Notes under the pieces: model-generated
Told to the model about the DNA's origin: nothing
The model's input: only the letters and a program-made list of their open reading frames with translations
Database searches by the model: none
NCBI RefSeq assembly: GCF_900119165.1
Contig: NZ_FPJG01000002.1
Coordinates: 41,872 to 105,871 of the forward strand
DNA length: 64,000 nucleotides
Direction: 5' to 3'
From: Amycolatopsis australiensis
Lineage (GTDB): Bacteria > Actinomycetota > Actinomycetes > Mycobacteriales > Pseudonocardiaceae
Program-made: the position numbers and the translations under genes
Shown here: in pieces, positions 34,810 to 42,382 of the stretch
How the letters are laid out: each line of letters begins with the position of its first letter
Position numbering within the stretch: the stretch's first letter is position 1

Positions 34810-35798
34810 CGGCTCATCCGCACGGCCGAGGGCATGAGCCCGGGGCTGTCGAGCCGGTAGGCCCGCTGCTGCACGGTCTTGCCGTCTTCGGGAGCCTCGA
34901 CCAGCTGCCCCGGCGTGACCACCAGCGCGACGTGGTGGATCGAGCCCGGGTCGCGGGTGTCGGTGCCCCAGAACAGCATGTCGCCGGGCACGACGTCGGT
35001 CAGCGCCACGTGCGTGCCGCCCGGCGCCGCGTACTGCGCGCGGCTGGTTCGAGGCAGCGTCACGCTCGGCGCGAACGCGTAGAGCATCAGCCCGGAGCAG
35101 TCGAACCCCGGCGAGTTCGGCCCGCACGGCGGCGGGGACGACCCGTCACCGCGCGTCGGGCCGTCGGTCGTGCCGCCGCCCCAGCAGTACGGCATCCCCA
35201 GCTGCGCCAGCGCCCGCTGGACCGCGGCTGGCGCGTCGACGTCGTGCGGCGGGACGCACGGATCCGGCAGGTCACCGACCTGGCCGCGGACTCCGGTGAC
35301 GATCTGCGTGGCTTCCGGCTCGCGCTCGGCGTACCTGCCCGGGAAGGCCGAGCGCTGCACGGCCTGCGCGGCCCAGCCGGGCGGCATCGACTCCCAGCCG
35401 TCCAGCGCGATCAGCGCGTCGAGGAACTTCCCGGTCGCGTAGACCGGGTCCATGACCTGCTCGGGCGTGCCCCAGCCTTGGCTCGGGCGCTGCTGGAACA
35501 CCCCGAGCGAATCCCGGTCGCCGTGATCGAGATTCCGCAGCGCGGACTCGACCAGCGCCGTTTCCACCGCGATGATCGAGGCCCGCTCCGGCAGCTGACG
35601 CTGCTCGACCACGCCGAGGATCACCTGCACGATCCCCAACTGCTCATCGGTGAGCTCGGAGCCGGGCAGGTGCTTGACCGCGCGGCCGCCGTCGCAGCTG
35701 GAGCCGGTCGCGGAGCTGGTGAACACGACGGTGATCACCGCGGCGGCTGCGACGAGCAGTGTCACGGCGGCCGCGATCGCGCTAAGGATGCGTCCCAT
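34806..35798 (-). CDS. NlpC/P60 peptidoglycan hydrolase of the conjugation operon
   Basis: 330 residues. One N-terminal membrane anchor (1-30), then a lysozyme-like region (ALVESALRNLDHGDRDSLGV then FQQRP, 81-104) resembling transglycosylase goose-type folds. The C-terminal NlpC/P60 domain has catalytic Cys234 in FDCSGLMLY and His288/289 in IHHVALVV. This bifunctional cell-wall enzyme (VirB1/TcpG-like) would open peptidoglycan for the transfer channel. Confidence 0.85.
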   Translation of the reverse strand: MGRILSAIAAAVTLLVAAAAVITVVFTSSATGSSCDGGRAVKHLPGSELTDEQLGIVQVILGVVEQRQLPERASIIAVETALVESALRNLDHGDRDSLGVFQQRPSQGWGTPEQVMDPVYATGKFLDALIALDGWESMPPGWAAQAVQRSAFPGRYAEREPEATQIVTGVRGQVGDLPDPCVPPHDVDAPAAVQRALAQLGMPYCWGGGTTDGPTRGDGSSPPPCGPNSPGFDCSGLMLYAFAPSVTLPRTSRAQYAAPGGTHVALTDVVPGDMLFWGTDTRDPGSIHHVALVVTPGQLVEAPEDGKTVQQRAYRLDSPGLMPSAVRMSR

Positions 35799-35801
35799 CG
35801 C

Positions 35802-36335
35802 TCACCCGCCCGCCACTGCGGCGTCGACCAGCCACCGGCCATCGACCAGGCTCATTCGCCGGTCGTCGCGGAACGGGCTCGACACCAGCCCGTCATCGCT
35901 GAGCACGACCCGTTTGGCGGTGATCGCGACGTAGACGTGCGCGTCGCCGCGGGGGCCGTCGGTCAGCCACACCGAGAACGTCGAGCAGGTCGCGGACTCG
36001 TGGGTGCCGACGACGTCGCGCTGCCACGTGTCGGCCGCCGTGGGCACCAGGGCCCGGCCGGCTTCCGCGGTCATCAGCTCGCGGGCCCGCGCTTCGCGGG
36101 CGCCGAACGGGTCCTTCCAGGACCAGCCGCACCACCGGGTCGCCCACTCCCGGGCGGCGGAGACCGCCGGATGCTCGGAGGTACTGCTCGGCGGGGCGCT
36201 CGTGCCCACGCTCGGCACCGGTGATGGAGGCTGGATCGACGCGGTGGACGACGGCACGGGCGAGGGCGCGGTGACGGCGCATCCGGCCACGACCACCGCG
36301 GCGGGCAGACAGAAAACGGGCAGCACAAAACGCAC
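35802..36335 (-). CDS. lipoprotein of the conjugation operon
   Basis: 177 residues. Signal peptide with lipobox VVAGC (residues 15-19), then a Pro/Ser linker (with palindrome-encoded SIQPPSP) and a globular domain with VSAAREWATRWCGWSWKDPF. First gene of the minus-strand transfer operon. No family recognised; by position it may sit on the outer face of the membrane near the channel. Confidence 0.6.
   Translation of the reverse strand: MRFVLPVFCLPAAVVVAGCAVTAPSPVPSSTASIQPPSPVPSVGTSAPPSSTSEHPAVSAAREWATRWCGWSWKDPFGAREARARELMTAEAGRALVPTAADTWQRDVVGTHESATCSTFSVWLTDGPRGDAHVYVAITAKRVVLSDDGLVSSPFRDDRRMSLVDGRWLVDAAVAGG
36220..36240. repeat. dispersed palindrome copy inside the lipoprotein gene
   Basis: GTGATGGAGGCTGGATCGAC, a diverged copy encoding IQPPSP in the linker. 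Confidence 0.6.
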
Positions 36336-36402
36336 GGCGGACTCCCCCGGTGTCGGCCGCGTGAGCGGCCTTCCCCCAGGTCACGCCCACTGCGGAAACG
36401 CG

Positions 36403-36476
36403 AATGCTGAGTTTGGTTGCACTCGCTACCACGAGGGTAAGCTAAGTCCGTATTTTGTCAACCAAAGTCAGTAATT
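36403..36476. promoter_or_regulatory. two inverted copies of an AATGCTGAGT-type operator
   Basis: AATGCTGAGTTTGGTTGCA (36403) and, inverted, TGTCAACCAAAGTCAGTAA (36456) flank the region between the lipoprotein gene and the membrane protein at 36497. A third copy lies in front of the EspR-like gene at 58723. This is probably a shared operator. Confidence 0.5.
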
Positions 36477-36496
36477 GCCTGATGGGGGCCTATCCG

Positions 36497-37105
36497 ATGA
36501 CCCAGCCGAACCATCCGCCGACGTGGCCCGACCAGCAGCCGTACCGGCCCCTCGCCTACCCCGACGCGTCACCAGTTCCACCGCCACCGAAGCCGGTCGG
36601 CCGGCGTATCGCCATCGCGGTCATCGGCCTGCTCGTCGCCATCCTCGCGGTCACCGGATTCGCCTACCCCGGCTTCTTCCTCCACCACCACGACCCAGCC
36701 CGCACCGCGGCCGCGCCGGGCAGCACGAGCGCGCCGCCCACCGCGCCGACGAGCAGCGCCGCGGCGAAAACCACCATCCACATGGGCAGCCCCGAACAGC
36801 TTGCCGAGGCGAAAAAGCTCATCGCGAAGTTCGTCGACGCGCTCAACCACGACGACGCCAAGGCCGCCGGACAGCTCGCCTGCCCGGAATCGGCGAGCAT
36901 CCTCGGCGGCCAGCTGATCGTGGCAGTCGAAGCCCCCACGAACCTCGCCGTCGCCGACAACGAGCCGGAGTACGAGGGCGCCGGGTTCATCGGCGTGCGC
37001 GTCGGCGGCACGACCAACCAGCACAAGGTCGCCGGCGAGATCCTCGCGTGGCAACCGCTCACCCGGGCCGCGCTGTGCGTCCGGCGGCTCGACCTCAAAT
37101 GGTGA
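36497..37105 (+). CDS. single-pass membrane protein with NTF2-like outer domain
   Basis: 202 residues from ATG 36497 (GGGGGC upstream; ATG 36482 is an alternative). A proline-rich cytoplasmic start, one membrane helix (IAIAVIGLLVAILAVTGFAY), a His/Ser/Ala linker, then a domain with AKKLIAKFVDALNHDDAKAA and VAGEILAWQPL that recalls DUF4878/NTF2-like folds. Divergent from the transfer operon across a region with two inverted operator-like sites. Function unknown. Confidence 0.6.
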   Translation: MTQPNHPPTWPDQQPYRPLAYPDASPVPPPPKPVGRRIAIAVIGLLVAILAVTGFAYPGFFLHHHDPARTAAAPGSTSAPPTAPTSSAAAKTTIHMGSPEQLAEAKKLIAKFVDALNHDDAKAAGQLACPESASILGGQLIVAVEAPTNLAVADNEPEYEGAGFIGVRVGGTTNQHKVAGEILAWQPLTRAALCVRRLDLKW

Positions 37106-37152
37106 TCGTCGACCGCGGCGATCGGCGGTAGCTACAGCGGCTGCGTGCGCCC

Positions 37153-37173
37153 GGTGATGCAGCCTGCATCACC
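37153..37173. repeat. dispersed palindrome copy, perfect
   Basis: Arms GGTGATGCAG and CTGCATCACC around a single C: a perfect 10-bp inverted repeat, between two convergent genes in a gene-free stretch (37106-37344). The rest of that stretch holds nothing evident. Confidence 0.85.
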
Positions 37174-37344
37174 TCGTTGAGCCGCGCCGCGTAACGGTGA
37201 AGCACAGCCAACCGTCTCCACGATCAGCAGCTCACGCTGCACCCGGTCCGGCGGCGGGGCTCCCCCCCACCCTGCCGCCGGACCGATTCCGTCGTCACAT
37301 GGCGACCACGGCCAGCGACCCGGATCTCAGCACCGCGACCAATC

Positions 37345-38358
37345 TCAGGATGAACCGCGCCTGCTCTTCAACCGCGGCCGCACCGACCGGCGCAGTCGCC
37401 AACGAAGCACCTGCGTGGACACCACGAGCCCGATGGTGGTCAGCAACCACCAGCTTGAGGACATGTGCAGCAGCGTCCAGACGCCGACGTCGGCGCGGTC
37501 GCCCGCCATGACGTGCACCGCGACCCGCCATCCGAGGAGTACGGCGACACAGAACACGATCGGCAGCAGCGTCCGCGTCCGCACCAGTTCTCGGCCGATG
37601 TCACCGATCGCGAAGTCCCCGACCCGCGGACCGCGCAGCGCCGTCGCCTCGCGAACGATCTCTCGCGGGCTGAGCTTGGTGATCGGCGTCGAGGCCGCCG
37701 CCGGCGTTGTCGCCGCGGCCGGCTTGCCGGTGGGCTTCGGCCTGGCGGCGTTGAGCAGCGACCACGACCGCATGATCGTGGCGACCTGCTGCAACTGCAG
37801 CCCGCAGGCACACAAGAACTCCTGGACCTGGTCGGGCTTGGTGGGCAGCCCGCTCCTGCGGACGTCGACCAGGTTGTAAAGCGACGAGCGGTTGATCGAC
37901 GTCTTCATCGCGATCTGCCCGCAGGTCAGCCCGGCGCGGTCAAGCACCTTCTTCAGCAGCGCCCGAAAGTCGGCGACCGTCTCGACGGTGAGCTCGCCGA
38001 CCTCGAGAACCACCTTCTCCGACGAGGTGTACCGCGGCGGCTGGTCCGGCTGGTAGGAGTGCCAGTCTGGCAGGTAGACCTCGATCGGTTCGGAACGAGT
38101 GCCACGAGCGAGCTTGGTGTCGGGTTTCCAGTCGGAGCCAATAATCAACTGACAGTCCAGCCGTGTGTCGGTGTCGCTGAGCCTCCTACGCCAGGATTCG
38201 CGGACTGCTGGGTACACCAACTTGACGTCGGCCATGCGCACCTTCGGGCCCTTGGAGATGGGCGCGGTCACGTCGTAGGTGAAGAACGACGGGCCGGTCG
38301 GGAGAACGAAACCCTCGCGGCGGTCCTCCGGGCCCCCGGCGACGATGGGCACGCTCAC
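37345..38358 (-). CDS. HTH protein with two C-terminal membrane helices
   Basis: 337 residues from GTG 38358 (GTGA overlap). The N-terminal 125 residues form an unrecognised globular domain. An XRE-like helix-turn-helix lies at about 135-165 (LTCGQIAMKTSINRSSLYNL). The C-terminus carries two hydrophobic helices (LLPIVFCVAVLLGWRVAVHV; SWWLLTTIGLVVSTQVL). A membrane-bound one-component regulator is a reasonable reading. Confidence 0.6.
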   Translation of the reverse strand: MSVPIVAGGPEDRREGFVLPTGPSFFTYDVTAPISKGPKVRMADVKLVYPAVRESWRRRLSDTDTRLDCQLIIGSDWKPDTKLARGTRSEPIEVYLPDWHSYQPDQPPRYTSSEKVVLEVGELTVETVADFRALLKKVLDRAGLTCGQIAMKTSINRSSLYNLVDVRRSGLPTKPDQVQEFLCACGLQLQQVATIMRSWSLLNAARPKPTGKPAAATTPAAASTPITKLSPREIVREATALRGPRVGDFAIGDIGRELVRTRTLLPIVFCVAVLLGWRVAVHVMAGDRADVGVWTLLHMSSSWWLLTTIGLVVSTQVLRWRLRRSVRPRLKSRRGSS

Positions 38359-38624
38359 GGCGCCACCGCCCCGCGCAGCAGGTGTACCAGAACGGTGAGC
38401 GACTTGAGCGCGGCGGGGATGCTGGTCGGCTTGACGGTGGTCAAGCTGGCGGCGATCACCCCGGCCGTCACGAGCACGACCGCGGTGACGGCGTCGATGC
38501 CGGTGGAGAGCAAGTAGGCCTCGAACCCGAAGATCAACGCGATGACGATGATCGCGCTCGGCCTGGCCGAGTCGGGAGCCTCGCCGGCGACGAGCGCGCA
38601 CGGCGGCACTTTCTTCTTCGACAC
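38355..38624 (-). CDS. small membrane protein (89 aa)
   Basis: GTG 38624 follows AGGAGG at proper spacing. Short basic start (SKKK), then two membrane helices (AIIVIALIFGFEAYLLSTG; VTAVVLVTAGVIAASLTTV) and an amphipathic end (IPAALKSLTVLVHLLRG). Overlaps the HTH membrane protein gene, so the two are probably partners. Confidence 0.65.
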   Translation of the reverse strand: MSKKKVPPCALVAGEAPDSARPSAIIVIALIFGFEAYLLSTGIDAVTAVVLVTAGVIAASLTTVKPTSIPAALKSLTVLVHLLRGAVAP

Positions 38625-38871
38625 GATGTTCCTCCTGGGGAGGACAGGGCGGCCCGGCCGGTGCCACCGGGCCGCAGCGAGACGACCAGTCCGGAGACTT
38701 CAGGTCTCGCACCTGGGGCGGGTTCGCGGCCCGCGAGGTCCAGGTGCTCCGCCGACGAGCACCGCGCCGGGGGACACCGAAAGTGTGGCACCATCGACCG
38801 ACAACCTGCGCGAGGTACACGTGTTCGAGCCGAGATCCGCGCCCACCGCACCGTCCACGATGACCAACGAC

Positions 38872-38924
38872 GCGTCCAAACTCCCTTGCTTTGGACGCGA
38901 CTCTCCGAGCTAACTCGGAGAGTC
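38872..38924. promoter_or_regulatory. two inverted repeats in the intergenic region 38625-39234
   Basis: GCGTCCAAA and TTTGGACGC (38872-38898, 9-base spacer; a further TTTGGACGC at 38950) form an operator-like pair. GACTCTCCGAG and CTCGGAGAGTC (38899-38924, 4-base loop) form a hairpin. The 610-bp gap holds no convincing gene; it presumably contains the promoters of the flanking genes. Confidence 0.5.
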
Positions 38925-39234
38925 GAGCAGCGTTATAGCTGGTCAGAACGTGTTTGGACGCTGCGGTCGCGTGGCCACGAGTTCCCGACGGGTCCAAGCA
39001 CCTCCGCACCCATGGTGGTCAAGGTGATCCACACCTACAGTGAGTTCGTGGGGCCGTTCGGCACGCTGGACGCCCCGGTCCTGGGCAAGCAGATGACCAG
39101 TCCGGAGCACAGGACCCCGATGGCGCACCGATTCGCGCGGTGCCCATCAACGCGAAGGCCTCGGCGAGCTTGCAGTCCGCCGAGGCCTTCGACGTCTCGG
39201 CCGTCGTGCTCGCGTCGGCCTCTACGCTTGCGGC

Positions 39235-39513
39235 ATGAGTGAGCAGCCGGTCGACGACAAGGCGCACATCCGGCACCACCTCGACTTCTCGAAGGCGGAG
39301 TGGATCCGGGCCGAGCCGGAGGGGGTCACCCTCGACGACTGCGTCGAGTACGCCTTCATCGAGCACACCGACGGCGTCACCTACACCGCCATGCGGCAGT
39401 CGGCGAAGCCGGACGGCGTCATCCTCGTCTTCACGCCGTCGGAGTGGGACGCGTTCGTCAAGGGCGTCCGCGACGGCGAGTTCGACCTGCCCGAAGACCT
39501 CGCCAAGGCGTAG
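39235..39513 (+). CDS. DUF397-like protein
   Basis: 92 residues. The pattern WIRAEPEG, DDCVEYAFIE, YTAMRQS and VILVFTPSEWDAFVKGVRDG matches DUF397 (W..S...NCVEVA...VRDS...LVFTPAEW.AF..G...G). DUF397 proteins pair with Scr1-type XRE regulators; such a regulator is encoded 300 bp away on the other strand with its own DUF397 partner. Confidence 0.75.
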   Translation: MSEQPVDDKAHIRHHLDFSKAEWIRAEPEGVTLDDCVEYAFIEHTDGVTYTAMRQSAKPDGVILVFTPSEWDAFVKGVRDGEFDLPEDLAKA

Positions 39514-39528
39514 ACCCAGCTCTATTGC

Positions 39529-39546
39529 GATTCCGGCTGCATCACT
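39529..39546. repeat. dispersed palindrome copy after the DUF397 gene
   Basis: GATTCCGGCTGCATCACT, 15 bp past the stop codon. Confidence 0.55.
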
Positions 39547-39580
39547 GCAACCGGCCGACGAGTGTGGGCCGAGACGCGGC

Positions 39581-39614
39581 CGAGGGTCCAGGAGCGCCGG
39601 CTCCTGGACCCTCG
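39581..39614. terminator. bidirectional hairpin terminator
   Basis: Perfect 15-bp arms CGAGGGTCCAGGAGC and its complement with a 4-base loop, between the convergent DUF397 genes. Confidence 0.85.
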
Positions 39615-39633
39615 ATGGTCTGATCGGCGGGGC

Positions 39634-39813
39634 TTACCCGCGGAGCTGATCGAGTAGAGCCCTCCACGCCTCAGAATGGGCGGTCAGTTCGCCTCCAAGG
39701 CGATTCTGCGTGTCGCGGATGCGCACGCTCCGGTTGATCCGCACCTCGACGCACTGCCCCTGCTCACCGCTGTAGGACGAGGTAAACCAACCAGTGTCGC
39801 AGCGGTCGTTCAC
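39634..39813 (-). CDS. short DUF397 protein (59 aa)
   Basis: GTG 39813 overlaps the stop of the XRE gene (GTGA). The sequence has CDTGWFTSSYSGEQGQCVEV and AWRALLDQLRG, the DUF397 signature (W.SSYSG....CVEV). In streptomycetes such XRE-DUF397 pairs act in development and antibiotic control; the pair is sometimes described as antitoxin-like. Confidence 0.8.
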   Translation of the reverse strand: MNDRCDTGWFTSSYSGEQGQCVEVRINRSVRIRDTQNRLGGELTAHSEAWRALLDQLRG

Positions 39814-40694
39814 GATGCGTTCTCCCGTTTCTCGATCTCGGCCTCGATCAGGCTCCGGCTCTCGTCTTCGTCGTAAGCCAGGTCGAGCAGTGTCGATGCA
39901 AGCTGCTTGTAGTCGTCGACATCAGCGGCGCCATCGACGAAGGACGCCGTCCGGTGGTGCTCGAGCGAAACGATGGACGGCATCGGCTGGGCGAAGTCGT
40001 ACACGATGAACGAGCCCAGCAAGCCGCCGTGCCAATCGCCGTTGACCTCCGCGAGCCGGAGCGTGATCGCCTTACGACGCGAGACCTTCACCAGGTGCTT
40101 GAGCTGGGAAAGCATGGTCCTGTCGCCGCCGATTGCACCACGGATCGCCGGTACGCCGAGAATCGCGATCAGAGGTAGCGGGTTCTCGCGGGCGATGGCG
40201 TGCTGTCGACCAAGCCGAAGAGTGACCAGTTGTTCTACCTCGGCGCGTGGGGTCTTCGGGTTCCTGCCAATAATCGCGCGCGCGTACTCGGGAACCTGCA
40301 GCATGCCCGGCACGAACAGCGGAGACCACTCGACCATGCTCGTCGCCTGGCTTTCCAGCTGGACCGCTGCGGTCAGCTGGTCGGCGACGCCAGGAGGTCC
40401 AGCCGTAACCCAGACCTCGGCGCTCCCCTCGCCGCGGGCGAGGCGCATGATCTTCTCTCGCTTATCGCCGACGACACCAAGGCACGCGAGAAATCCAGAC
40501 ACGCGTTCGGCATCCGGCGTGACCGAGCCGTCCAGCCATCGACTGATGGTCGTGTGGGCCACGCCGAGTTGCGCCCCGAGCTGCCGGAGGGAAGGCCTTG
40601 GGTCCTGTTCCTCGTACACAGCACGCAGGAGGCCGGTGAGCGTGCGCTGCCGGCCTGTCGCGGCCGCAGCGCCTTCAAAGTTGGTGCGCGCCAT
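39810..40694 (-). CDS. Scr1-type XRE regulator (DUF5753)
   Basis: 294 residues. Helix-turn-helix at about 36-56 (PSLRQLGAQLGVAHTTISRW). The C-terminal DUF5753-like region has MVEWSPLFVPGMLQVPEYAR, RLGRQHAIAREN and FIVYDF, all typical of Scr1/WhiJ-like regulators. It is followed by a DUF397 gene with overlapping codons. Repeats of TGGTGCA upstream (40693-40782) are probable operators. Confidence 0.85.
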   Translation of the reverse strand: MARTNFEGAAAATGRQRTLTGLLRAVYEEQDPRPSLRQLGAQLGVAHTTISRWLDGSVTPDAERVSGFLACLGVVGDKREKIMRLARGEGSAEVWVTAGPPGVADQLTAAVQLESQATSMVEWSPLFVPGMLQVPEYARAIIGRNPKTPRAEVEQLVTLRLGRQHAIARENPLPLIAILGVPAIRGAIGGDRTMLSQLKHLVKVSRRKAITLRLAEVNGDWHGGLLGSFIVYDFAQPMPSIVSLEHHRTASFVDGAADVDDYKQLASTLLDLAYDEDESRSLIEAEIEKRENAS

Positions 40695-40923
40695 GCACCA
40701 AACCTAGCTGTAGGCCCATGGCCGCACGGTAGCACCCGTTCGTTGTATTGCACGGATGGTGCATGTGGTGCACAGTGGTGCGCACCGATGGAAATCTACG
40801 CACCAGAAGGTGACTCGCATGGCCGCCTTGGATCAGACGCTACCAGCTGATTCGCTGGCAGCTTCGCTGCGCCCCTTCTCTCATGGTGGTGCACGCATGC
40901 ACCACTCCTCGCTTCGTGCACCA
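40693..40923. promoter_or_regulatory. array of TGGTGCA/TGCACCA operator-like repeats
   Basis: TGGTGCA at 40757 and 40766, TGGTGCG at 40776, and TGCACCA at 40694, 40898 and 40917, with TGGTGCA at 40887. The first group has near-helical spacing. They lie in front of the Scr1-type regulator and inside or in front of the gene at 40819, so that gene's true start may be later. Confidence 0.55.
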
Positions 40924-41220
40924 CGTGAGCGGGGGTCGGAGACCTCCGTCTTTGCAGGTCAGCGTCGTGATGCTCATGCAGACGCGCTGACACGAGAAGG
41001 GCCGGCCATCGTGGATTCCCGAACCGCTGCAGTGATCGAGCGAGCTCGTCGACTCGCCGCTGACCTGCAGCGTCGAATCATCGGCATCACGCACTCGCAG
41101 CTACCTGCTGCAGAGCTCGCCTCCAAGGAGCGTGACCTGGGGATGCTCCTGCACGACGTTGGCGAAGAGCTCATGACCGACGCCGACCGCATCGACCCAG
41201 GAGTCGACCATGCCGAGTGA
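40819..41220 (+). CDS. small hypothetical protein, start uncertain
   Basis: 133 residues from ATG 40819 (AAGGTGA upstream). Because operator-like repeats at 40887-40923 would fall inside this version, ATG 40897 or GTG 41011 are real alternatives. The conserved-looking part is the helical C-terminus (VIERARRLAADLQRRIIGI, ELASKERDLGMLLHDVGEEL). Overlaps the next start by 11 bases. Confidence 0.4.
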   Translation: MAALDQTLPADSLAASLRPFSHGGARMHHSSLRAPRERGSETSVFAGQRRDAHADALTREGPAIVDSRTAAVIERARRLAADLQRRIIGITHSQLPAAELASKERDLGMLLHDVGEELMTDADRIDPGVDHAE

Positions 41221-41392
41221 CTTTTCGTTGCTCGCCAACCCCGATTTCCCGGCGGCCGCGGGTTGTGTGGCTCCCGCGTCCGTGGCTGCCGGGTTCCAGA
41301 TCTCCAGCGTGCCGTCCGGCGTAGGCGTCCCCAGGTCGTCGGAAAACCCGGACCACAACGACCAGAGCTCGTGCAGGCAGGTCTGGTCATGA
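41210..41392 (+). CDS. 60-residue small protein, possible peptide
   Basis: ATG 41210 within the end of the previous gene; its stop overlaps the next ATG (ATGA). It reads MPSDFSLLANPDFPAAAGC and ends HNDQSSCRQVWS. It has two cysteines, is rich in Ser, Pro and Gly, and has no regular secondary pattern. The tight coupling on both sides argues it is translated. Peptide-like but no family recognised. Confidence 0.4.
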   Translation: MPSDFSLLANPDFPAAAGCVAPASVAAGFQISSVPSGVGVPRSSENPDHNDQSSCRQVWS

Positions 41393-41895
41393 CCCCGGCC
41401 CACGGCTGGCGGCCGCCCGAAGTGCGTCCGGACAGCAAGATCTACGCTGGCGGCCTCTTCCGCAGCGAGCTGCTGCACTGCGTTCCCTACGGCGCCACCC
41501 CGATGCGCCTCGACAGCACGAACGCGGCAGCACTCGGCCTGATCAACACCTACGTCGTCTTCGCCCGCTGCGGCGCCGCCTGCCGCCCAGTCGTCGCCGA
41601 CCTCGCCACGGACCCGCGCGAGCACTGCACGGACTGCTGGGCGCGGTCGGACCCCGCGGCCGTCGAGCACCACCGCGACGACGTGGTGCAGCTCGAACCG
41701 GCCGACCACGAAGTCCGATGGCCGCCCGAATCCACACCCCTCGTGAACCGGCCGGCAGCCGCCATCCGCGCTGCCGCCCGGCTCCTGCCCGGCAACGTCC
41801 TGCTCGGCCACCTGCCGCCGCGCCGATGCCTACTCCCCGCCAGCACGACCGATCCAGCCTGCATCACCGCGCCAGCAAACTCCCGCGCGGCCTGA
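41389..41895 (+). CDS. hypothetical protein with CxxxC and CxxC motifs
   Basis: 168 residues from ATG 41389. The centre has FARCGAACRP and HCTDCWARS, a four-cysteine arrangement suited to one zinc. The last part contains a palindrome copy (TDPACITAP). Function unknown; probably part of the plus-strand operon starting near 40.9 kb. Confidence 0.5.
   Translation: MTPAHGWRPPEVRPDSKIYAGGLFRSELLHCVPYGATPMRLDSTNAAALGLINTYVVFARCGAACRPVVADLATDPREHCTDCWARSDPAAVEHHRDDVVQLEPADHEVRWPPESTPLVNRPAAAIRAAARLLPGNVLLGHLPPRRCLLPASTTDPACITAPANSRAA
41850..41868. repeat. dispersed palindrome copy at the end of a CDS
   Basis: CGATCCAGCCTGCATCACC, read in frame as DPACIT, 27 bp before the stop codon of the gene ending at 41895. 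Confidence 0.65.
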
Positions 41896-41917
41896 CCCCG
41901 CCGATCAAGGAACCGAC

Positions 41918-42103
41918 ATGACCACCGGCCGTCACACCGCACCCGCACAACCAGCGCCCGGCTCCCCGAGACCGGCGCCGACGCCCCACGGTCACGTCGT
42001 GCGGCTGCTGGGCCTGTGCCTCGCGCTGATCGTGATCGTCGGCGTCGGCTTCGCCGTCCACTTTCTCGTCGTCCACCTGCTCATCGACCAAGTCACCTCC
42101 TGA
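41918..42103 (+). CDS. small single-pass membrane protein (61 aa)
   Basis: ATG 41918; Pro/Ala-rich start followed by one membrane helix (LLGLCLALIVIVGVGFAVHF) near the C-terminus. Six bases separate it from the next gene. Function unknown. Confidence 0.5.
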   Translation: MTTGRHTAPAQPAPGSPRPAPTPHGHVVRLLGLCLALIVIVGVGFAVHFLVVHLLIDQVTS

Positions 42104-42109
42104 GGCATC

Positions 42110-42382
42110 GTGAATCCCAACGCCCCCCTACCTCCCGCCCGCGAGCCCGGCGCCACACGCCCGGTCGTCACCTACACGCCGGCGAAGAGCGCGGACGGCC
42201 AAGTCGCCGCGCCCGTGCCCACCCACTTCGACCTGGACGACGTCATCGACATCGCGGCCCGCGTCGCCGCGCGTCTCAAAGCCCTGCCCACCTGCCGCAG
42301 CGGCTGCCCCGCCGACCACGCCCCGACCGTCACCTGCACCTACCAGGGCCCCGCCACACCACCGATCCGGATGGTCTCGTGA
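42110..42382 (+). CDS. small protein with FDLD motif and Cys-containing C-terminus
   Basis: 90 residues from GTG 42110. Proline-rich start, then THFDLDDVIDIAARVAARLK (F40-D43 fits FxLD) and a C-terminus with three cysteines (C62, C66, C76: PTCRSGC ... TVTCTYQG). This recalls FxLD-type lanthipeptide precursors, and a FxLD-type methyltransferase gene lies at 48608, but no lanthionine synthetase is in the window. The motif may be chance. Its stop overlaps the SAM methyltransferase start (GTGA). Confidence 0.45.
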   Translation: MNPNAPLPPAREPGATRPVVTYTPAKSADGQVAAPVPTHFDLDDVIDIAARVAARLKALPTCRSGCPADHAPTVTCTYQGPATPPIRMVS

